A stretch of DNA of 5,249 bases, from the NCBI GenBank assembly GCA_031177735.1, contig JAPSKJ010000182.1, positions 1 through 5,249 of the forward strand, written 5' to 3'. A program made the translations under genes and the position numbers. This DNA comes from Nocardioides sp. Lineage in GTDB: Bacteria; Actinomycetota; Actinomycetes; Propionibacteriales; Nocardioidaceae. The notes below the pieces were generated by a model. That model had not been told where the DNA came from, made no database searches, and saw only the letters and a list, made by a program, of their open reading frames with translations. Each line of letters starts with the position of its first letter. Position 1 is the stretch's first letter. Shown piece by piece: positions 1 to 5,249 of the stretch.

Positions 1-584
1 GTGCCGCGGCGCCGCCAGGCGAGGTCGCCCGGCTCGCCCATCCGGCGCAGCGAGGAGCGCAGCGTGCGGGAGGCGTCGATCTCTCCGCGGTGCCAGGCGT
101 GATGGCGGGCGGTACGCCGCCGCGGGCTGCGGGGTGCCAGCGAGCCGAACAGTGCGGCCAGTCGGGCCTTCTCGCTGTTGCTGAGCTGCGCGATGTCGCG
201 GTGCCGCAACACCTCCGTCGCGCTCGCGGCGGCCCGGACCGCCTCCTCCTCGGCGTCCGGTCCGCCGTTGCCCGCCTCCTCCAGCTCGAGTCCGGTGGAG
301 CTGGCGAGCACGGAGCTCTCCCGCGGGGGGCGTGGGCGGGGCAGCCCGTCACGGGAGCCGAACCATGCCTCGAAGACCTGGTCGTAGCGCTCGAGGTCGT
401 CCGGTCCGGCGCACAGCGTGGCCCGGCCCGCGGTGTAGACGCCGCGCCGGTCCGCCAGGCCCACGAGGGCCGCCGCCGCGAGGTAGCCCTGGGCGCGGTC
501 GGGAGTGACCCGGACGCCGGCGGCCCGCAGCGCCCGGGCGAACCCGAGCAGGATCTCGTCGGCCTCGTGGGTGGTCAGGCTCAT
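1..584 (-). CDS. CoxE-like VWA domain protein, N-terminal part (3' end cut by window edge)
   Basis: This is the first 194 full codons of a protein whose C-terminal half lies beyond the window. It starts at ATG 584, which overlaps the TGA of the upstream ATPase gene by 4 bp (ATGA); no clear Shine-Dalgarno is visible, so translation is probably coupled. The visible part matches my memory of the CoxE-like VWA family: a helical start with FARALRAAGVRVTPDR (residues 15-30), the block GRATLCAGPDDLERYDQVF (53-71), an acidic linker (about 99-115), RHRDIAQLS (127-135) and a basic stretch ending RTLRSSLRRMGEP (173-185). In family members the VWA fold with its metal-binding MIDAS (DxSxS) follows soon after, so it should begin just past position 1; I cannot confirm it. 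Known role of relatives: a cytoplasmic or membrane-associated partner of a MoxR/CoxD ATPase in maturing molybdenum hydroxylases such as CO dehydrogenase. The family call is good; the substrate enzyme is unknown. Confidence 0.87.
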   Translation of the reverse strand, partial: MSLTTHEADEILLGFARALRAAGVRVTPDRAQGYLAAAALVGLADRRGVYTAGRATLCAGPDDLERYDQVFEAWFGSRDGLPRPRPPRESSVLASSTGLELEEAGNGGPDAEEEAVRAAASATEVLRHRDIAQLSNSEKARLAALFGSLAPRSPRRRTARHHAWHRGEIDASRTLRSSLRRMGEPGDLAWRRRG

Positions 585-1453
585 CCGAGCAGCCGATCGA
601 GAGCGGCGCGGACGCGGTCGGCGTCCTCGCGGTACTTCACCAACGCGCCCAGCGTCGCCGCAGCAGTGGCGAGGTCGAGGTCGACGCAGCCCAGGTAGGA
701 CAGTGCCCGGGCCCAGTCGAGCGTCTCGGCGACGCCGGGCGGCTTCTGCAGCCCCTGCTGGTCGCGCAGCTGCTGGACCACCGTGACCACCTGGCGGGCG
801 AGCTCACCGGAGACCTCCGGCGCACGCGATCGCACGATCTCCACCTCCCGCTCGAGGCCCGGGTGGTCGATCCAGTGGTAGAGGCAGCGCCGCTTGAGCG
901 CGTCGTGGAGCTCCCGGGTGCGGTTGGAGGTCAGCACGACGACGGGGGGCACGGCGGCCGCCACGGTGCCGAGCTCGGGGATCGACACCTGATAGGTCGA
1001 GAGCACCTCGAGCAGGAACGCCTCGAACTCGTCGTCGGCCCGGTCGACCTCGTCGACGAGCAGCACCGCGGGGCTGCGCTGCAGGGCGGCCAGCACCGGC
1101 CGGGCGAGCAGGAAGCGCTCGTCGTACAGGCTCTTCTCGGTCTCCTCCGCGTCGGCACCCACGCCGGCCGCCTCGAGGGCACGCAGGTGCAGGATCTGGC
1201 GGGGGAAGTCCCAGTCGTAGAGCGCCTGGCTGGCGTCGATGCCCTCGTAGCACTGCAGCCGGACGAGCGGCAGGTCGAGCGCGGTGGCGATCGCCTCGGC
1301 CAGCGCCGTCTTGCCCGTGCCCGGCTCTCCCTCCAGCAGCAGTGGCCGCTGCATCCGCAGCGCCAGGAAGGCGACGGTCGCGAGCGCCTCGTCGGCGAGG
1401 TAACCGGTGGCGGCCAACCGGTCGGTCAGCTCGGCAGTGGAGAGGTGCTCCAT
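581..1453 (-). CDS. MoxR-family AAA+ ATPase, CoxD-like
   Basis: A complete 290-residue AAA+ ATPase of the MoxR type, predicted cytoplasmic. Visible motifs in order: Walker A GEPGTGKT (42-49), Walker B VLLVDE (130-135, with D134/E135), the following DRAD (137-140), sensor 1 in TSNRTRE (175-181, N177), and the arginine-finger-like ALKRRCLYHW (185-194). The C-terminal lid helices contain the TLDWARAL block. The CYEGID (68-73) and YDWDFPRQIL (79-88) segments are typical of the CoxD-like branch paired with CoxE-type VWA proteins. Such pairs act as chaperones that use ATP to insert or remodel metal centres; CoxD of CO dehydrogenase is the named precedent. The downstream VWA gene overlaps by 4 bp, which supports a two-gene unit. 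No Shine-Dalgarno precedes ATG 1453, but a TAGATT -10-like hexamer ends 6 nt before it, so the mRNA may be leaderless. The enzyme served is not visible here. Confidence 0.93.
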   Translation of the reverse strand: MEHLSTAELTDRLAATGYLADEALATVAFLALRMQRPLLLEGEPGTGKTALAEAIATALDLPLVRLQCYEGIDASQALYDWDFPRQILHLRALEAAGVGADAEETEKSLYDERFLLARPVLAALQRSPAVLLVDEVDRADDEFEAFLLEVLSTYQVSIPELGTVAAAVPPVVVLTSNRTRELHDALKRRCLYHWIDHPGLEREVEIVRSRAPEVSGELARQVVTVVQQLRDQQGLQKPPGVAETLDWARALSYLGCVDLDLATAAATLGALVKYREDADRVRAALDRLLG

Positions 1454-1459
1454 AACCGC

Positions 1460-1465
1460 AATCTA
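1460..1465 (-). promoter_or_regulatory. Candidate -10 element of a leaderless promoter for the MoxR gene
   Basis: The hexamer TAGATT (TANNNT type, the common actinobacterial -10) lies on the minus strand with 6 nt between its end and the A of the ATG at 1453. That spacing would place transcription initiation on the start codon. The lack of a Shine-Dalgarno agrees with a leaderless message. I see no convincing -35 at 16-19 bp upstream, which is common for such promoters. Confidence 0.45.
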
Positions 1466-1486
1466 GCCCGCACCGCGTTGGCGCCG

Positions 1487-1505
1487 GGTTGGCCAGCGGT
1501 TGGCC
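1487..1505. repeat. Short direct repeat (8 bp, 11-bp period) upstream of the MoxR promoter
   Basis: GGTTGGCC occurs at 1487-1494 and again at 1498-1505, an 11-bp step close to one helical turn. The pair sits at about the -35 position or just upstream of it, relative to the candidate -10 at 1460-1465, which suits a regulator-binding site. A third copy in the opposite orientation (GGCCAACC) is at 1412-1419 inside the MoxR coding region. In such GC-rich DNA chance remains a serious alternative. Confidence 0.35.
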
Positions 1506-1541
1506 GCCGGGCGGGACCGGACGTGCGGACCACCGCGCCGA

Positions 1542-1588
1542 CCTGCTGAGCATCTCGCACGGCCCCTCCGGTCGAGATGCTCAGCAGG
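1542..1588 (-). terminator. Perfect 16-bp inverted repeat at the end of the nucleotidyltransferase gene, probable terminator
   Basis: Left arm CCTGCTGAGCATCTCG (1542-1557) and right arm CGAGATGCTCAGCAGG (1573-1588) are exact reverse complements around a 15-nt loop. The nucleotidyltransferase stop codon (1581-1583) lies inside the arm, so the hairpin forms at the very end of the message. No U-tract follows on either side, so this would be a U-less actinobacterial-type terminator or an mRNA 3' stabiliser. It separates the gene from the next promoter. Because it is symmetric and has no tail, a protein-binding or mobile-element origin cannot be excluded. Confidence 0.65.
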
Positions 1589-2144
1589 CCAGGCTGTCCA
1601 CGTCGGCGCCGCTCGCCAGATCGCCGCACTCGACCAGGACGGTGGGGTGTGTGGCGAGGTAGCGACGCGCCCCCTGGTCGCCGTGCGCTGTCTCGCGCAC
1701 GCCGGACCAGTGGTCACGGCCGATGAGGACGGGGTGGCCGGGAACTCCGCTGTACGCCGCACGGACCAACCCGTCCGGAGCTCCCGACCCGATTACCCGA
1801 GCGACGACCTGGGGGCCGACGTCGGGCAGATCGACCAGATGCACCAGCGCCGCGGTGGCGCTGGCGGGGAGGGCGGCCAGGCCGGCGCGCAACGACGCGC
1901 CCATCCCGGCGGCCCAGTCGTGGGCGACGACCACGTCGACGCCGGTGCCCTCCAGCAGTGGCAGGGCGTCCTCGACGGCGGCACCGAGCACCACCGTGAT
2001 CTCCTCGCAGCCGCCCTGGCGCAGCGTCTCGGCAGCGCGCAGGATCCACGGCTCACCGTCGGCGTCGCGGACGAGCGCCTTGGGCATGCCCATCCGGCGC
2101 CCGGCACCCGCGGCCAGGAGCAGCCCGTGCACCGTGCCGCTCAC
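1581..2144 (-). CDS. MocA/MobA-like molybdenum cofactor nucleotidyltransferase
   Basis: A 187-residue NTP-transferase (NTP_transf_3 type), predicted cytoplasmic. The nucleotide-binding signature LLLAAGAGRRMGMPKAL (8-24) opens a Rossmann-like fold. Further family landmarks are GMGASLRAGL (80-89), the metal-binding HLVDLPDV (102-109), YSGVPGHPVLI (131-141) and GDQGARRYL (155-163). The AAG rather than AGG form of the first motif and the PGHP block favour a MocA-like enzyme, which transfers CMP to molybdopterin for molybdenum hydroxylases, over MobA, which transfers GMP; I infer this and cannot prove it. I chose GTG 2144 because it overlaps the TGA of the upstream membrane-protein gene (GTGA), implying translational coupling; a second GTG at 2132 is possible. 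An upstream in-frame start at 2207 would add about 21 residues without family character. The protein ends at DVDSLAC, slightly earlier than relatives that continue past a DxDTPED-like motif. The nearby CoxD/CoxE-like genes fit the same pathway. Confidence 0.87.
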   Translation of the reverse strand: MSGTVHGLLLAAGAGRRMGMPKALVRDADGEPWILRAAETLRQGGCEEITVVLGAAVEDALPLLEGTGVDVVVAHDWAAGMGASLRAGLAALPASATAALVHLVDLPDVGPQVVARVIGSGAPDGLVRAAYSGVPGHPVLIGRDHWSGVRETAHGDQGARRYLATHPTVLVECGDLASGADVDSLAC

Positions 2145-2755
2145 TGCGCGAACGCCTCGGCGTAGAGAGTCTGCAGCGCCGGGGTCGCGGGACCGCTCAG
2201 CCCGCATCCGACCACCTGACCGCCCGTCGCGGCGATCAGGAAGGCCTCACCGACGGTGAAGGTGAAGCCGCCGTCGAGCGTGGGGCTGCTCGGCGGTTGG
2301 ATCACCGAGACGGTGTCGGACGGGGCGCCGGCGTAGACGTCGGTGGGGACCAGGGTGGCGGCGCTGTCGGTGACCGCGGTGACGGTGCCGGCGAAGACCA
2401 GCTCCTTGTCGGCCACGGCCTCCGCAGTCGCAGGGAGGCACTTCCCGACGGCTGTGGGCAGCACCAGCTCGGTCTGCTCCGGCTCCGGCGCCGCGAGGTC
2501 CACCTCGTCCTGACCCGGGTCGGTCGCCACGAAGGCGCCGACGCCGATCAGCACCACCGCAGCGGCAGCGGCGACGAGCCAGCCCTGCTGCCGGCGGCCG
2601 GCTCGGGCCTCGTCGAGGTGGACCAGCTCCGCGGAAGGGGCCGTCGCGCCGTCGAGCAGGGCGGCGACCCGCTCCGGGCCGAGTGGCGGGAGGAAGGAAG
2701 CCGGGTCCGCCTGCTTGAGCCGCGCCCGCAGCTCGGTGTCTTCACCGTCGTACAC
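2141..2755 (-). CDS. Single-pass membrane protein, probable sigma-factor partner with TIMP-like outer domain
   Basis: I read this as a 204-residue protein from GTG 2755, because AAGGAGG (2767-2761) lies 5 nt upstream. An ATG at 2782 would add nine residues but has a weaker site. The start lies inside the sigma gene (14-bp overlap). Residues 1-58 are cytoplasmic and contain ADPASFLPPLGPERVAALLD (16-35), a pattern I associate with actinobacterial membrane proteins encoded after ECF sigma genes. One membrane segment follows (about 59-77, after arginines 51, 54 and 55), predicting N-in topology. After an acidic linker, the outer part (106-204) has C106, LVFAGTV (119-125), VYAG (140-143), FTFTVGEAFLIAA (164-176) and C184 in GCG. 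This order resembles TIMP/netrin-like OB domains with a possible C106-C184 disulfide. No HxxxCxxC zinc anti-sigma motif is present. An anti-sigma role is inferred from gene position only. The gene couples to the downstream nucleotidyltransferase by a GTGA overlap. Confidence 0.75.
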   Translation of the reverse strand: MYDGEDTELRARLKQADPASFLPPLGPERVAALLDGATAPSAELVHLDEARAGRRQQGWLVAAAAAVVLIGVGAFVATDPGQDEVDLAAPEPEQTELVLPTAVGKCLPATAEAVADKELVFAGTVTAVTDSAATLVPTDVYAGAPSDTVSVIQPPSSPTLDGGFTFTVGEAFLIAATGGQVVGCGLSGPATPALQTLYAEAFAQ

Positions 2756-3266
2756 GGCTTCCTCCTTCTCCCAACCCTTCATGTCCGCCCGGCAACCCGA
2801 TCTTTCGCAGCTCCTCACGGAGTTTCTGCCGCGCGCGGGTGAGCCGGATGCTGGCGGCGTTCACGCTGATCCCGAGGACCGTGGCCACTTCCGGCGGGGT
2901 CAGCTGCTCCCACGCCCACAGGCGCAGCAGCTCGGCGTCCTCGGGCTTGAGCCGGTCCATCGCCTCGGCGACGGCGCCGCCGCCCGGTGGCGGACCGGGC
3001 CGCTGCTCGGCCAGCCTCGCGGTCAGGCGGTCGCGGCGGCGTACCGCCCTCTCCGCGTTGGCCAGGCAGTTGCGCGCGACTCCGTAGAGGTAGGGCAGCG
3101 GCTGCTCGGGCAGGTCCTCGAAGCGGCGCCACGCGACCAGCAACGTGTCACCGAGGACGTCGTCGGCGGTGGCCGCATCGGTGCGCCGGACCAGGAAGCG
3201 GCGCAGCGGCTCCACGCACTCGCGCACCACCGCGTCGAAGCGCTCGCGCCGGTCCTGGTCGTCCAC
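2742..3266 (-). CDS. ECF-type RNA polymerase sigma factor
   Basis: A 174-residue protein with only the two core sigma regions. Region 2 (about 10-77) includes RFDAVVRECVEPLRRFLVRR, the core-binding ATADDVLGDTLLVAWRRF (32-49) and the -10-reading YLYGVARNCLANAERAVRRR (59-78). A Pro/Gly linker (about 88-98) leads to region 4 (about 101-153), whose helix-turn-helix covers PPEVATVLGISVNAASIRLTRARQKL (about 124-149, given as two joined motifs: PPEVATVLGIS and VNAASIRLTRARQKL). It should direct RNA polymerase to a small regulon in response to a signal. The start is GTG 3266; no good Shine-Dalgarno or promoter is seen upstream, and later starts (GTG at codons 13-14) would cut into region 2. The C-terminal 20 residues are Gly/Arg-rich and look unstructured. 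The next gene, a membrane protein, overlaps by 14 bp, as expected for a sigma/regulator pair. The ECF subgroup cannot be assigned by eye. Confidence 0.9.
   Translation of the reverse strand: MDDQDRRERFDAVVRECVEPLRRFLVRRTDAATADDVLGDTLLVAWRRFEDLPEQPLPYLYGVARNCLANAERAVRRRDRLTARLAEQRPGPPPGGGAVAEAMDRLKPEDAELLRLWAWEQLTPPEVATVLGISVNAASIRLTRARQKLREELRKIGLPGGHEGLGEGGSRVRR
2761..2767 (-). promoter_or_regulatory. Shine-Dalgarno site deciding the GTG start of the membrane protein
   Basis: AAGGAGG on the minus strand, 5 nt before GTG 2755, is the strongest ribosome-binding site in the window. It lies within the last codons of the sigma-factor gene and explains that protein's odd Gly/Arg-rich C-terminus. 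It favours GTG 2755 over ATG 2782. Confidence 0.75.
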
Positions 3267-3309
3267 GGCACCAGCGTGGCACGGCCCGGGTAGGCGCGGG
3301 TGGATGGCC

Positions 3310-3337
3310 GGCAGGCGGGCGGACGGACGAACGAAGG
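3310..3337. repeat. Degenerate 4-bp periodic run between the groEL terminator and the sigma gene
   Basis: On the plus strand seven successive tetramers drift stepwise: GGCA, GGCG, GGCG, GACG, GACG, AACG, AAGG. The run lies between the groEL terminator and the sigma gene, making the minus strand pyrimidine-rich. I see no recognisable promoter in it; it may be a simple-sequence remnant. Confidence 0.4.
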
Positions 3338-3346
3338 AACATGCAA

Positions 3347-3378
3347 GCAGGGCCCCGCTCCGAGGAGCGGGGCCCTGC
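3347..3378 (-). terminator. Rho-independent terminator of groEL
   Basis: Perfect 15-bp inverted repeat: GCAGGGCCCCGCTCC (3347-3361) and GGAGCGGGGCCCTGC (3364-3378), separated by 2 nt, so it would fold with a tight tetraloop. On the minus strand it is followed by TTGCATGTTCCTTCGTTCG, moderately T-rich rather than a pure U-tract. It lies 53 bp after the groEL stop codon, the expected place. It should isolate groEL transcription from the sigma gene, though some read-through is possible. Confidence 0.9.
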
Positions 3379-3387
3379 AGGTGTTCA

Positions 3388-3412
3388 GGCGGCCGGGGAC
3401 ACGACGGCCGCC
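3388..3412 (-). repeat. Small inverted repeat between the groEL stop and its terminator
   Basis: GGCGGCCG (3388-3395) and CGGCCGCC (3405-3412) form a perfect 8-bp inverted repeat with a 9-nt spacer, just before the main terminator hairpin. It could be an auxiliary 3' hairpin of the groEL mRNA, but short GC palindromes are frequent in this DNA. Confidence 0.35.
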
Positions 3413-3431
3413 CGTTCGGGAGGTGGACCTG

Positions 3432-5057
<1,626 letters not shown>

Positions 5058-5131
5058 AACTCCTGCGATTCCTTCGCACGTGAAGTTGTTGGGCCGGCCC
5101 GATGGGTTGCCCGCGACGGCCGATCCTCCTG

Positions 5132-5152
5132 CCGGCGATCCCGTCTCGCCGG
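5132..5152 (-). repeat. Hairpin in the groEL 5' leader
   Basis: CCGGCGA (5132-5138) and TCGCCGG (5146-5152) are a perfect 7-bp inverted repeat with a 7-nt loop, inside the roughly 150-nt untranslated leader predicted for groEL. It could stabilise the mRNA or slow processing; it does not cover the start codon region. Confidence 0.45.
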
Positions 5153-5170
5153 TAGTGAGGACCTCAACGT

Positions 5171-5183
5171 CACCGGTCCGGTG
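5171..5183. repeat. 13-bp near-perfect palindrome next to CIRCE
   Basis: CACCGGTCCGGTG has two 6-bp arms around one central base and abuts the downstream CIRCE. It is too tight to form an RNA hairpin, so if it is functional it would be a DNA-level operator. Chance is possible. Confidence 0.3.
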
Positions 5184-5210
5184 TTGTCACTCTCCTGTTG
5201 AGAGTGCCAA
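5184..5210. promoter_or_regulatory. CIRCE element 2 (HrcA operator), downstream copy
   Basis: Plus strand TTGTCACTC, 9-nt spacer, GAGTGCCAA. Compared with the CIRCE consensus TTAGCACTC-N9-GAGTGCTAA, the left arm differs at two positions and the right arm at one; the spacer length is exact. It lies over the predicted groEL transcription start, where bound HrcA would block initiation or early elongation. Confidence 0.85.
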
Positions 5211-5215
5211 TCTCA

Positions 5216-5244
5216 TGTTTAGCACTCGCCCCTGGCGAGTGCAA
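5216..5244 (-). promoter_or_regulatory. Predicted groEL promoter embedded in CIRCE element 1
   Basis: On the minus strand TTGCAC (5244-5239) and TAAACA (5221-5216) are separated by exactly 17 bp, giving a sigma-70-like -35/-10 pair. The -35 matches consensus at five of six positions; the -10 is weak. Initiation would fall near 5209, leaving a leader of about 150 nt. The overlap with the operator explains repression by HrcA. Confidence 0.6.
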
Positions 5245-5245
5245 G
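5219..5245. promoter_or_regulatory. CIRCE element 1 (HrcA operator), upstream copy
   Basis: Plus strand TTAGCACTC (perfect left arm), 9-nt spacer GCCCCTGGC, then GAGTGCAAG, which differs from the consensus right arm at two outer positions. The two CIRCE centres are 35 bp apart. HrcA is the known ligand; hrcA itself is not in the window. Confidence 0.93.
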
Positions 5246-5249
5246 AAGG

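Noticed and set aside
90..698. 202-codon plus-strand frame opposite the CoxE-like gene
   Set aside because: The minus strand carries a recognisable CoxE-like sequence with a coupled start; the plus frame is Arg/Ala-rich noise.
863..1549. 228-codon plus-strand frame opposite the MoxR gene
   Set aside because: It is a complementary-strand shadow of a well-supported AAA+ ATPase, with no motif of its own.
1500..2165. 221-codon plus-strand frame opposite the nucleotidyltransferase
   Set aside because: It spans the 16-bp inverted repeat and the opposite strand of a gene with clear NTP-transferase motifs; its composition is Ala/Arg/Gly-rich without a fold.
1581..2207. Nucleotidyltransferase starting at 2207
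   Set aside because: The extra 21 residues are Arg-rich read-through of the upstream gene, and family members begin a few residues before the LLLAAG motif; GTG 2144 fits the GTGA coupling.
2141..2755. Zinc-binding anti-sigma (ZAS) domain
   Set aside because: The cytoplasmic part has no cysteine and no HxxxCxxC pattern; the only two cysteines are in the outer domain.
2141..2818. Longer membrane protein starting at 2818 or at ATG 2782
   Set aside because: The AAGGAGG site is placed 5 nt before GTG 2755; the upstream starts lack a comparable site and extend further into the sigma gene.
3267..3346. Autoregulated ECF promoter upstream of the sigma gene
   Set aside because: I searched the minus strand for a GGAAC-type -35 and a matching -10 and found none; GGAAC is present only on the opposite strand.
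5058..5249. HspR (HAIR) operator before groEL
   Set aside because: No CTTGAGT-N7-ACTCAAG-like pair is present; the inverted repeats match CIRCE instead.

Overview
The window is high-GC DNA of actinobacterial character. All six protein genes I can support lie on the minus strand, so transcription runs from high to low coordinates. The GroEL sequence, the HrcA/CIRCE control, the GTG starts, the leaderless-type promoter and the lineage-typical ECF-sigma/membrane-protein pair all fit Actinobacteria. The GroEL N-terminus reminds me of Geodermatophilaceae-like genera (Blastococcus, Modestobacter, Geodermatophilus), but that placement is from memory and is tentative.

Layout in the direction of transcription. 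(1) 5249-5058: promoter and roughly 150-nt leader of a stand-alone groEL, with two CIRCE operators. The upstream one contains a plausible -35/-10 pair; the downstream one lies over the predicted transcription start. (2) 5057-3432: complete groEL with a GGM-type C-terminus and no groES in the window, followed by a strong hairpin terminator (3347-3378). (3) 3266-1581: a tightly packed three-gene unit. It holds an ECF-type sigma factor, a single-pass membrane protein that is probably its partner or anti-sigma (14-bp overlap, strong internal Shine-Dalgarno), and a MocA/MobA-like molybdenum-cofactor nucleotidyltransferase (4-bp GTGA overlap). The unit ends in a perfect 16-bp inverted repeat that contains the stop codon of the last gene. 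(4) 1453-1: a candidate leaderless promoter, a MoxR/CoxD-type AAA+ ATPase, and (4-bp ATGA overlap) the N-terminal half of a CoxE-like VWA protein cut by the window edge.

The nucleotidyltransferase, MoxR ATPase and CoxE-like protein are the usual accessory set for molybdenum hydroxylases (CO dehydrogenase/xanthine dehydrogenase family): cofactor modification plus ATP-driven enzyme maturation. No structural molybdenum enzyme gene is inside the window; it would be expected beyond position 1 if present. The most unusual point is that the nucleotidyltransferase is translationally coupled to an ECF sigma/membrane-sensor pair, while the MoxR/CoxE pair appears to have its own promoter. The membrane protein lacks a zinc anti-sigma motif and has an outside domain that resembles TIMP/netrin-like OB folds. 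I see no wholly new system; the sigma-sensor-MocA unit is the best candidate for something not well described. There are no tRNA, rRNA, CRISPR or insertion-sequence signals, and no gene-free stretch exceeds 200 bases.
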